64,000 nucleotides of DNA, from positions 2,110,001 to 2,174,000 of the forward strand of contig OX485806.1 in assembly GCA_950295325.1 (NCBI GenBank), written 5' to 3'. The notes under the pieces were generated by a model, which ran no database searches, was not told the DNA's origin, and saw only the letters and a list, made by a program, of their open reading frames with translations. Source of the DNA: Polytrichum commune. Its lineage: Eukaryota > Streptophyta > Polytrichopsida > Polytrichales > Polytrichaceae. Shown piece by piece: positions 23,788 through 34,310 of this stretch. The stretch's first letter is position 1. Every line of letters starts with the position of its first letter. A program made the translations under genes and the position numbers.

Positions 23788-26700
23788 TTAATATTCTTGC
23801 TGCATCCGAGCTCGCAGCTTTACAAGCTCCTCATTTCGTCGCAGCTTGAAATACTCCTTGGCTTCCTCAGATAGAAGTTGATCATCTGTGATGGTGAACA
23901 GCGCCATCGAAGTCTGGTCCTGCAAAATACGAGCTTTTTTCAGTGTGGCAGCAGCCATATCTGCAGTCGCCCTTGCTTGCGCACGTAAAGCGCCCTCCCT
24001 CATTTTGGCTGACATTTGATCCTCTTTTGTTGGTCGTTGTTGTCCTCCCACAGGCCGCTGCTTCAGTGTTGTCGTCGAAGCAAAAGCAGCTTGGTCAATC
24101 ATTTGAAGCTCACCTACATCGATTTCACTCGCAGGTACACTCGGGTTCGAAAATTTCCTCTCCATCATGGGATCAACTTTTTTCATCTCCTCGCGTTGCT
24201 TCTCCATGGAGATGAATTTTCTCATCTGATCCTCACGTTGCCGCTCCAGCGAGAACGTTTTTCGCATCTGATCCTCGCGCGAATCGGCCCACCGTGGCAC
24301 GTCTTTTAAAAACAGCCAACAATGAATGAAAACAAACGCGGAATTTTTTGGGTGTTTCGTCTTGTAAAGCTCAAGAGCTTTCTGCAGAATGTCTTCCGAA
24401 CTCGCCCCCGACTTCCAAGTTTTCACTGCGTCCTCGTAGTGCCCTAAAAACATTCCAACGTCGTGCTTGATAACTCCCCATTTTAACTCTAAAGACCGTG
24501 CTGGTCTTTCTGCGACACCGCCGGGACGATTCTGATTGTAGTGGTTCTGAACCCTCTCCCAAAATGCTTGGTTCTTCTGCCCATTTTCAGGTAGTGGGTT
24601 CTGGCTGACACTTAGATATGAGCGGCAAAGTTGAATTTCCTCGTCTGGAACAAAATTCTTTCCCTTCCTGCTTTTCAAGATTGTAAGTGGAGCCGACTCC
24701 GAAAGACATGCCGTTTCTTGGAGCTGCGGCAAGAGGTCCACAAAAGGAAACTTTATTGAAACACACATCAGTATAAGGTAAGTGGGCCCAAAACAGACAA
24801 TTTAAATTAAATATGTGATTAGTACTAGAAGATTCACAAATCCAAATCACGCCAGCAGCCATTTTCCTCATAATTTTTGGAGCTCTTATGAAGGTCTTAT
24901 TCATTTACAAAGTGAAGATTCTCTTTCTTCTTAAACGATCATATAGGTCCATCCAATTATGCCGATTGTTGAACCTATAAAAGTCAACAGATCTTGAGCA
25001 TGTCGTCCAATCTCTTTTGCACAAATATCTTTTTGGTGTCCATTCTTAGATCCACACCCTACTCAAATATAGGTGTCCGCTTACCTTAGTTGTACACTTA
25101 ACAGATATGAGGACCGCAAACCAAAATAGCGTCTCCAACCTGCTCTTATGGAAGGAGGCTCTAAACTAAACAAAAACTTTCTTGTGACAAACTTTTACCT
25201 GAGGTGGAGGTAACCCACTGGTGCAGCTATCTTCTTTGAGGGAGGCATCCACTTTTTCTATGATCTTTTCAGGGGATGATAGTTCCAAATCTTGTGTTTC
25301 CACCTGGGGTGCAACCTGTTCCAAAATCCACCAAAGACATAGCACACACTTGAGAATGTAAAACCAACATCGGCTAAGGTAAGCAGGTCTAACTTGATTA
25401 CTCGTCTTAACCAAACACCTACATTTGAGTGATGTGTGGTTAGGTGTGTATCTAAGAGCGGACACCACATAAAGACGAGTTTTAAAGAGATTGAACTACA
25501 TGCGCCAAATTTGTTAAACTATTCTAAGTTAAACAGTCAACATAATTGGGGGGGACCTATACAATCGTTTGATAAGGAAGGAGTTCTTCACTTTGACAGT
25601 GAATAAGATATTCATACGAGCTCCGAAAATTATGAAGAAAATGGCTCCGGCACGATTTGGATTTGCTAATCATCTTGCACTAATTGCATGTTTCATATCC
25701 AACACACAATGGGTGCAGACCTAAATATGTCCTATTGAGGCCCACTTACCTTAATCTGAAATTTCCCACATTTACTTGTTCCACATCAAGGTTAAGAAAA
25801 TGGTAGACACAATCAATTACAAACCTCAATAACATCATGAGCCTCTTCACATGCTGCCATCACCTCTGCAGCCATTTCAGGTTCTGAACGAAGTTCAACG
25901 TGCACATCATCAGCCAACTCTGTTGGGGTGTCAGGTGCTCCACAAACTTCAATTTTCACAACATCCACAACCTCCTCTGCTGCCGCTCCAGGTTCTGGAC
26001 AAACTTTCTTTTTCCCATCATCCACAATCTCTGCCAACCCACTACAAGTGAAGGTAATGATATTTGTCAGCATTCCTTGCTATCCTCCTCCAAGCTACCA
26101 ACTAAAGCCAATAAACTGAGAACCATAATTTGCTCATATGTCTCAACTACTTTAAGTTGCTCTACACAAAAAGCATGTCCAATGTTGTGTAACAAACATT
26201 CAAAGCCAGAACTGGTCAAGTGGATGAATTTTGTAGATCCATTCAAGTTATCCTTAAAGTCTCAAAAGCTCATGTTTTGGTAGGGAGTTCCGCACCACAA
26301 TGTTTAAGGAATGTTCAAGTGGTGTCCGGAAACCCTAAATTTGGTGAAATGAAGGGGAGGCAATTGACTTTGGCCAAAAGACGGCTATATGAAATCAATT
26401 CCATGCCAAACTTTTGAAGGCACTTTGCATGGCACTCTTGAAAAGGAGAACATTTTTAAACAACCATATCTTCGCCAAAGTCAAAGACCTCCACTTGACT
26501 CCAAATTTGGGGGATCCAATACTACTTGAACGCTCCTTGTACATTATGAATTATCAAAAGCGGGGCAAAAATCCCCACCAAAAACATGAGTGTTGGGAGA
26601 CTTCAAGGATAACTTTTATTGCATGTCTGGGTCCACGAGATTGAAAGCAACAAAGACTACTCTTGCAAACTCCAGTTATCTTAGGACCTTGAGAAGCAAG

Positions 26701-27791
26701 AGGTCTCAAGAGATCTGGAAACTAGCAACAACTGCCAAGCATGCAAAACTCGAAAGATAAGATATATGACTCTAAACAACGGAGAGCTAAATGATGTGAC
26801 GCGGAAGCCATGACACTTAGACATCACACTTGCCTGACACTACTTTGAAGCAATGACATACTTTTTCCCTTTTGTTTCTCCGAAAGACAATCACAGCAGA
26901 AAAAGGCTTCTTCAACACAAACCCCAAGCTAATGAATTCAAAAGGCATTCTGTACCTGGGTCCCCCTTTGATCTGCTGGGGCGCTGGTGACAGCCCCAGC
27001 AATTTGGAAACTAGAAACAACCAAGCATGCAAAACCTTGAAAGATAAGATATATGACTTTAAACAACAGAGAGCTAAATGATGTGATGCTGAAGCCATGA
27101 CACGTACTTAGACATTACACTTTCCTGACACTACTTTGAAGCATCGGAATTATCCTTTTATTCAACATGACTTTTGGTCAGGAGTTGGTTGTTTTGCATA
27201 CAAAACCTTCCAGGTTTGGTAAGTTTTCAATACATGCTTGAAGGAAATGTGGAAGTTTAAATGACAAAACATTCTATATCAGTTCATTGAAGGTCAAACT
27301 CATTTGGCATGCCAAGAGGTCCTAAAATAAGTTTGGCCCTTAATGAACAGAAATAGGTTGCTCTTCATTCAAATTCAATCACAACCGCCCAGCATGCACC
27401 ACAAGTGGAAAGAAATTATTTTTGTTGTATTGCAAAACAACAATGGAAAATCATAGGGGACCAACTCCCAACGAACAGTCCCATTGAATTAAAGGATAAC
27501 TCTAATGACATGTGTTCTATCATATTTGCTCCAAAAGACGACCACAGCAGAAAAATGCTCCATTAACATCCTAAATCACAAAGCCTTAAGATAATAAACT
27601 AAAGAGACTTTTGAGTACCTGGATCCCCCTTTGATCTGCTCAGGCGCTGGTGACAACCCCAACAATTCCACATTGTAGACCTCATCCTCACCATGGACAA
27701 AGTGCAAGGCAAGGCGCGCCTCACAACACGGGCATGACACATGTTGCACCTTCCTTCTCACTGATGGTGGATGTTGTGCAGCTCTCTTCAT
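23788..27791 (-). CDS. Gene B: CPCC N-terminal module fused to a PIF/Harbinger-type trihelix/SANT protein
   Basis: Exons, 5' to 3' on the minus strand: 27791-27619, 26041-25825, 25315-25199, 24723-23788 (TAA). All GT..AG, phases 2-0-0, 481 codons including stop. Exons 1-3 are homologous to gene A exons 1-3: MKRAAQHPPSV and VQHVSCPCCEARLALHF; an acidic exon (AEIVDDGKKKV, AAEV, DVIE); and a 39-residue exon ending KEDSCTSGLPPPQ. Exon 4 (about residues 170-480) has a trihelix/SANT-like region, with KGKNFVPDEEIQLCRSYLSV, FWERVQNHYN and AERPARSLELKWGVIKHDV, then HCWLFLKDVPRW. It continues with a lysine/glutamate-rich likely coiled coil (EDQMRKFISMEKQREEMKK) and ends EEAKEYFKLRRNEELVKLRA. Plant proteins of this type are often labelled 'glutathione S-transferase T3-like' or NAM-associated and correspond to ORF1 of PIF/Harbinger elements. 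A role in DNA binding is inferred. The frame is intact from exon 1 to the stop. The start could be an upstream in-frame ATG at about 27860. A 5' leader exon ending at about 28079 (AATCAAG/GTATGT) is possible. Confidence 0.65.
24774..25088. mobile_element. MITE-like element with TAAGGTAAG terminal inverted repeats, in gene B intron 3
   Basis: Left end TAAGGTAAGTGGGCC; right end GTCCGCTTACCTTA, giving inverted termini. 315 bp, no coding capacity. A related element in opposite orientation lies at 25375-25753, and partial copies occur around it. No clear target-site duplication. Confidence 0.55.
25375..25753. mobile_element. MITE-like element, inverted relative copy, in gene B intron 2
   Basis: Left end TAAGGTAAGCAGG, right end GGCCCACTTACCTTA. 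The right end is the exact reverse complement of the left 15 bases of the element at 24774. Together the two elements flank the 39-codon exon 25199-25315 in inverted orientation. The inside holds GAATAAGATATTCATACGAG, also found around 58000. Confidence 0.55.
26690..27145. repeat. Tandem duplication in gene B intron 1
   Basis: About 26700-26860 and 26995-27145 share GGAAACTAG, AACAACTGCCAAGCATGCAAAA, GAAAGATAAGATATATGACT, TAAACAACRGAGAGCTAAATG, GAAGCCATGACAC and CCTGACACTACTTTGAAGCA. Offset about 290 bp. Confidence 0.75.
26953..27000 (-). pseudogene. Duplicated remnant of the gene B exon 1 tail
   Basis: The minus strand reads LLGLSPAPQQIKGGPR followed by a donor (CCCAG/GTACAG), closely matching the end of exon 1 at 27619-27662 (LLGLSPAPEQIKGGSR, donor CCAG/GTACTC). 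The CPCC part is absent. Its phase does not allow insertion after exon 1, so it is probably a dead duplicate rather than a cassette exon. Confidence 0.55.
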
Positions 27792-28221
27792 GCTATTTTC
27801 AGCAGCAGCAAGGGAACAGTAATGTGAGGCAAGCATCCCTAAAACCGACAGAATGAGCACTGAGCATAGTCTCCATTATTAGAATGGTCAAATTTATATA
27901 ACCTCCTTTTTCACAGGATCGTTTGGATACTGTACACTGAAGTTGTAAGGGTTTGAAGTTTCATTTGTAGGTGACTCAAACCAACACCTATGTTAGATGT
28001 TCAGTTGGTGTCATTCCTCACAATCAGTAAGTACCTAGTATACAAGATTTCTAGGTGTTGGATTTGGGTACACATACCTTGATTGGCGGCAACTTCAGTA
28101 ACAGCAGCACTTACTTCATGGACTACTGCTGCTGAGTTTGGGTTTCTCTCTCTTCCAGTGCATGGGCCTTGCCCCTATCCTGGAAAACTAGGGTGAAGGA
28201 TATCTCAGTGAACCATCACAG

Positions 28222-29340
28222 GCAAGGTAGGTATGTGCTTTGCTAATCACAATTTGTATCACCAAATTCATACTTCAGGAGATACACAGAAGCATCTGGA
28301 CTCCAGACGAGGTGGAGCTGAATGTTGCAACACCCTAAACCCCAGAAATACGTACAACCTACAACAACCCCTGTCCCGCCACAAATTACATATCCTTGCA
28401 CAAATTTCGTTAAGCCAGAAACCAAATAAGGCTGTCCTGTTCATGCAATTCACGGATAAACGGCACTTCCATGGCTGTAATAAGCAGTTACGTCAACTGC
28501 AAGTAGATATGTGCTTGGCTAATCACAATTGTATCATCAGATTCAGACTTCAGGATTTACACAGAACCATTTGAGCTCCATCCGACGCAGAGCTGGAGGT
28601 TTAACGCCCTCAACCCCGGACATATACAAAACCTACAACTTTCCCGCCACAACTACATATCCTTGCACCAATATCGTTTAACCACAAACCAAATGCGAAT
28701 GTCATTTTCTTGCAATTCACAGATGAATAGCAGAAACATGGCTGACCTTCATGCTATCCAGGGAAATGTACTACGCACTTGCATCAAAGTCAAAGTAGGT
28801 AACGTGCTTGGCTAATCACAATTGCATCACCACATTCATGCTTCAGGACATACACAGAAGCATCTGGACTCCATACGAGGTGGAGCTCAGTGTAGAGCAC
28901 CCTAAACCTCGGAAATACATACAACCTTCAACAGCCCCTTTCCCGCCACAACAACATATTCTTGCACCAATTTCATTAACCCACAAACCAAATGATAATA
29001 TCAATCTCTTGCAATTCACAGATGAATAGCACCAACATGGCTGACCTTCATGCTATCTCAGCGAAATGTACTAAGAACTAACATAACAGGCAAAGTAGGT
29101 AATGTGGTTGGCAAACCACAATTACATCACCACATTCATGATTCAGGAGATACACAGAAGGATCTGGAGCCCATACGAGGTGGAGCTGATTGTTGAACAC
29201 CCTAAACCCTGAAAATCCATATAACCTACACCAATCCCTGCCCCATCTAGGACTACATATCCTTGCACCAATTTCATTAACCCCGAAACCCAATAACAAC
29301 GTCCTATTCTTGCAATTCACCAATCACTGACATAACACCA
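28222..29340. repeat. Satellite-like tandem array, 4 copies of about 280-300 bp
   Basis: Copies begin near 28222, 28500, 28795 and 29090. Each has GTAGGTAATGTGCTTGGCTAATCACAATT, ATTCATRCTTCAGGA, ACACAGAAGCATCTGGA, CGAGGTGGAGCT, ACCCTAAACC, CATATCCTTGCACCAATTTC and TTGCAATTCACRGATRAA. It lies just upstream of gene B and could include part of its promoter. Short frames in it are repeat-derived. Confidence 0.85.
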
Positions 29341-32300
29341 ACATGGCCGGATGACCTATTGTCGAAGTTCCACCTATCCACATCAAAGTAGGTCCAAGAG
29401 ATGGAAACAAAATTATAAAAAAATTAAAACAAAATTTTCAAATTTTCAAAACATAAACAATTGGTCCTATGTACATCCCAGTCGCAAAGCAAATACCAAC
29501 TGCTGCTCCAAATGCTCTCCTAGCCTCACAACACCACACCCCAATAAAAATAAAAATAAAAATAAGGGGGCACACGAACCAAAACCCAACTACCTAAACC
29601 TCTCAATGGCTTGCAAAAGCATCATCCCCTCCCAAGCGATCCACCCTTGCTTGAGTCCGAAGAACTAAGTTAACCTACCTGCTGTCTGGGACGATGAGGA
29701 TTGCGAAACCTGCACCTAAAATTGCAAAACTTGGTCCACTTGACACTGCGACAACTCATCGACAGTGCAGAGGAAACTGGAAATCCATCATGCTCCCTGC
29801 CATCCCTTTGGATCGTTTTTTTTTCTCTCTTTTTTCCTCAAAGGCTTAACATAGTATTCCTTCAACATGAAAATGGTTTGGCATCATCCCGGCACATGAG
29901 ATATGGAATCAAACTCATTGACCAATCTTCCACAAGAACTTTTGGAAGAATATATTGTTGATTCAAGCTGCTCCCCCTCCTCCTCCTCTTCATTGACCGA
30001 TGAATCGATGATCTTCACGTTGTCTTGCTTCAAGTTTTTCTTCCTCAACATCCTCTTCTTCCCCGTCCCTGGCCTCTAAAAAACCCTTAAGATTGGCATA
30101 TTTCCCGGCCTATTTACTGAGGCGGCTCCAGAACCTGAGAGCCAATAAGGTTGGAATATTCTCATGGAGAGGGTTGCAACTTTATTTACTCGTTTCCATA
30201 TTTTATATTTTGAATTACCTAGTGACTATTATTATTATTATTATTGCATATAAAATGTTATAATTTTTATTAATATATGGTAAATTGGTTGTGGTAAATA
30301 GTAGTGGGACTAACTTTTGACAACTTTAAAGTGCGGCCCAGAGTGTACACCATCACGCATGAAAATAGTGTGCAACCCTAAGTAGCTATACTTGTCACCC
30401 CCCCCCCATGATATATTCATCTCCTTCCCTTTATTTGGATGTCTTCTGGTTAATGCGCATTATATTCAATTCACTAGAGTTATTATAACATGTAGCATGA
30501 ATTTCTAATGTTCAAAGTTGTGGGTTGGTAAATATTTTGCACCCACAATATAATTCCCATTTTTTCTAATGGGTCCCAACATTTTAGCAAATCGGTGTAG
30601 CGACATGGGTTGTAACATCCTTGACCGCTAAGCAACGAGAGTGGGTCATGAAATTTTTGGTAAGTTTCCTATTTCATCATTTTATGGCCTTCCAACATAG
30701 TCCAACCATAGGATCTTTTAGAAGACTCCAACTACTATCTTGTGTAAAAAGATAGAGTACAATGTGGAGGAGAATAGTTTCGCCAACTAGTTTGAAAGCA
30801 ACCCTCCAATTGTTTTTTCCTAAATCCCCACAACCAAATATGGTCACAACAATGTGGAGGAGAATGGTTGTCACCAAGGTGGGACTAGAATCACATTTTT
30901 TTTAATACCATTTGGGTTTGTATTACAAGGGTTTCACAAAACAAAATGCCTTCACATGTGTTTGTCTTAGTTGACTCTATTCTTTATAACATAATTATAG
31001 CCTACATAATTGATCCATTTCTATTACATGTCCGTGGCTAAAACTTAAGGAAGTGCTTCAATCTTCTATTATCTACATTAGAATCAGAGAAAATAAAAAA
31101 TGACAATATATTCTTCCCAAGGCTTGAGGCCTTGTACAATACATAGTTATGTGATGTTTAAGTCAAAACGATAAAGTTGCATATGTTAAAGCTCACAACT
31201 TCACATTATTAAGCCTTCAAGCATTATAAAATCATTAGCAAGTTGCATTGATTTATGGAGCTTTTAGAAGATATAAAACACTTTATGTATACCCTCAAGA
31301 GTGTGCATCCTTGGAGCATGGATTGTAACTTGAGACACGAGATGTGAAAATCAAACACATATGTATTATTCTCAAGATCCAATTTTTCAACATTTATCAT
31401 CAATAGTAAAATGTTGAACACTTGGATTGGTTATAATGTATTGGCTATAGCCATGGATGCTATTCTACATAAAAATAATTTGGTGAATATTACAACAAAA
31501 AGTGATTCTACATGAAGTACATAAACCAAAGCATTGTATCTACAAGAGAGAAACTACTAATTTGGTTTCTTGTGCATGCCAAAATTTAGCAAGTCATAAA
31601 CGCATTTGTGGACCATGTTGCAGAGATTGACGCCATTAATCATGTAGACACCTAGTAAACCCTTATTTGTACCATCACTTAGGAAGATATAAAGCTCTTA
31701 CCATGACTTCATAGGCACATCATATTGGGTTTCATAGGCACACCTATCAATTCTCACAATAGCATAAGTTTGTCAAAGAATGGGTTTCCAAGCACATGTA
31801 TGTCATTGTGTTGAAACTTAAGTTTGATGTTTTTTTCTTTTGTGTATATGTGGATCTATTTGATTTTATATGTAAAGTTTGTTATTGAACTCCATAAAAT
31901 CTAGAACATGATATTATATACAAGGCATGTGTGCCTATTGTGGGCACTTGCAATTTCAAAAGACCAATCCAACCATTGGATCAAGGAGGTGAAGAACACC
32001 TAATGGATATATGGATGAGGTCTCAAAGTGGTTACAAAATGCATTCCATGCTCAATTGGGCTACGCTCCTTCAATTGTCGGCAACAAGCTCCACAGGGTA
32101 CCAAGGCCTTAAAGTAACACCTTCCTTTTAGCGACACTTAATTTTTTAATCTTTAAGTTGTTAACAAGTGAGCACAACAATGTCATCAAGTAAGTCATTA
32201 TCAAAAGTAATTAATTGTATGCAACATTTACGTACAAAATAGCACCACTTTGACCATTCATAGTAGTAGTGTAAGAAGGATGCAAGAACAATTTTGAGAG

Positions 32301-32690
32301 AGCACCAACTTTGGCCAATCACAATCACTAATCGGGGATCTTTTCACTCAACGAGGCAATGTAAGAAGTAACCCACAAAGGGGGACAACACCTTCAAACC
32401 TTGGACAACTAACCAACTAATTCAACTATCAGTTAACTAGTTGCATTTCATAACTATAGTTGTTTGCAATTTGACCTACCAAAAAATATAGTTAACTATA
32501 GTTATATATATCTAGTTATCTAAAGTTGAGCACAACCTGTTCACGGAATTATGTCGTAGTGTTGTCGTGTCACTACACAAAATATGATCTTTAGTGTTGC
32601 TTACTATTTGGAATTACACAATGCTATAACTGTCTACTGTGCATCTCATTTTTTACCAACCATGGTCAAATTGGTTCAGACCTTGTACAG
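29341..32690. other. Spacer, with one weak minus-strand exon candidate
   Basis: At about 29895-30055 the minus strand has an open frame from an ATG (MLRKKNLKQDNVKIIDSSVN, then a glutamate run and QLESTIYSSKSSCG). It is lysine/glutamate rich and could be the first exon of a gene or simple low-complexity sequence; no partner exon was found. An A-rich microsatellite (AATAAA units) is at about 29545-29565 and ATT/ATA-rich sequence at about 30225-30250. The remaining 2.5 kb to 32690 shows no coding signal. Confidence 0.35.
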
Positions 32691-32754
32691 CCGCTAGCCC
32701 ACGGACTTTTTGGGCTAGCGGCTAACCTAATAGCTAACAGTTATGGCTGAAAAC

Positions 32755-32915
32755 GGTTCTCGAAAAAAATGGGCTAGCCCAGCTATGGCTAGATCGCGGC
32801 TTGAAAAATTATGGGCTAGCCTAGCTATGGCTAGATCGAGGCCTCAAAAAATATGGGCTAGTCCAGCTATGGCTAGATCGAGGCCTCAGATAATATGGGC
32901 TAGCCCAGCTAGTTA
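32755..32915. repeat. Left array of the GGGCTAGCCCAGCTATGG repeat
   Basis: About four units of GGGCTAGCCCAGCTATGG-CTAGATCGAGGCCTCAAAAAATAT, some diverged (GATCGCGGCTTG, GGCTAGTCCAG). The unit contains the palindrome GGGCTAGCCC. Upstream, 32693-32740 is a further CTAG-rich variant. Confidence 0.85.
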
Positions 32916-33118
32916 TTAGCTAGCTAAAGATAAGTCATGTAACTCAATTGGCTCAAGCTAAGGCCCAGCCATGTCATCCCTACCACTACCATAAAATTTT
33001 TAGGGTTGAGATCATCTGTCCATATCCAAGTGCTTCCAAGTGCAACCGGTTACATGTTTACATCTTTTGATATGTCTTTACTCAAAGTCGGCTATATTCT
33101 ATACATTCCTCTAAAAAG

Positions 33119-33196
33119 ATGGGTCGTTCTCTTGAAGTCTTGAACAAGAACTTCAACAAGTTCATTTTGAAACTCAACCAGCTCATCTGCAACTAG
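33119..33196 (+). pseudogene. Short leader frame upstream of the hAT fragment
   Basis: ATG at 33119 opens 25 codons (MGRSLEVLNKNFNKFILKLN) to TAG at 33194. It is followed by two near-identical segments (GTAGCCGGA.CTCTGTAA) at about 33197-33237. Probably a relic of the element's coding region; no domain is recognisable. Confidence 0.25.
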
Positions 33197-33239
33197 TAGC
33201 CGGAACTCTGTAAGTAGTAGCCGGATCTCTGTAACTGTA

Positions 33240-33941
33240 GTGGCGGGCGTAATCGAGAAACTTTACGATCTCATCCATGACGGTGTGATTTGGAAAACCA
33301 TCAAGCGATTGGTGGAGAAGAAAGCTGAGGCGATCATATCCCTTCTCCCGGAGATCAATGCTGACCGCGGCCGTCTAGTCAAGCGTCGAAAGATAGCATC
33401 GGATCCTATAGCATCTAGAGCAATGTTGCAGGATCTCATTGGCGACGCAGTGCAAACCAGCCATGAGGAGAGTGAGGAGGTGGATATTGAACATGATCCG
33501 GTGGCCATGGTGGCGGCCAAGATACACATGTATTTCTCCATCGCCAGTGAGAAATTCCCAGAATCTGGGAATTTGGTTAGTTGGTGGTGGAATGAACGAT
33601 ATAGAATGCCGTGTTTGGCGGAAGTAGCCGCCGCTTTACTAGCCTCCAAGCCCGGATCGGGTGGGCTAGAATGTGACTTTGGCAGTCTAAATGATATCAT
33701 TACTCCAAAGAGATCATCGCTTGGGGGAGGATTTGCAGAGGCATCAATGATGTTGAAGTTGAACAAACATCTAATGCCATACGATCCTGAAAAGTTGATC
33801 TTGTTGGATAATTCCGATTGGAAGAATCACATTCCCAAACGCCCTATTTTCAATGAGGAGTTGCAAATAGAGGATGATGACAATTTGTTGGTAGAGTATG
33901 ATGAGCAACATGTTTTAGATATTGATGACGATGAGTGATTT
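33240..33941 (+). pseudogene. hAT-family transposase C-terminal fragment
   Basis: An open frame of 232 codons ending in TGA. Residues about 118-182 are the hAT C-terminal dimerisation region: NLVSWWWNERYRMPCLAEVA, then ALLASKPGSGGLECDFGS and a basic/serine stretch, matching the usual W..... P.LA..A...L..P.SS...E..FS pattern. The upstream RNase-H-like catalytic core and BED zinc finger are missing and there is no ATG at the 5' end of the frame, so it is a truncated copy. The acidic tail (DDDNLLVEYDEQHVLDIDDDE region) is unusual. It lies between the two CTAG-rich arrays, probably as cargo of one element. The intact frame makes a short expressed protein possible but not shown. Confidence 0.75.
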
Positions 33942-34057
33942 TGACTGATATGAAATATAATTGTATTGATGACACAATGTCTCCTTGAATTCATTATATG
34001 AGCTACATGAATTAATTTATTAGGTCAGCTAATCCAACTATATGGCTAGAAACGGTA

Positions 34058-34300
34058 CCCGAAAAAAATGGGTTAGCCCAGCTATGGCTAGATCGAGGCC
34101 TCCCAAAATATGGGCTAGCCCAGCTATGGCTAGATCGAGGCCTCAAAAAATATGGGCTAGCCCAGCTATGGCTAGATCGAGGCCTTAGAAAATATGGGCT
34201 AGCCTAACTATGGCTAGATTGAGGCCTCAAAAAATATGGGCTAGCCTAGCTATGGCAAGATTAAGGCCTCAAAAATATGGGCTAGCCCAGCTAGCTAATG
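34058..34300. repeat. Right array of the GGGCTAGCCCAGCTATGG repeat
   Basis: About six units of the same 42-43 bp sequence as at 32755-32915, in the same orientation, the last two most diverged (GGCAAGATTAAGG). The array ends GGGCTAGCCCAGCTAG as on the left. Confidence 0.88.
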
Positions 34301-34310
34301 GGCTATAAAA

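Noticed and set aside
28222-29340. CRISPR-like array
   Set aside because: Units of about 290 bp without short spacers in eukaryotic DNA are a satellite-like tandem repeat.
33263-33766. 167-codon minus-strand frame
   Set aside because: Antisense shadow of the hAT dimerisation frame on the + strand, which carries the recognisable domain.
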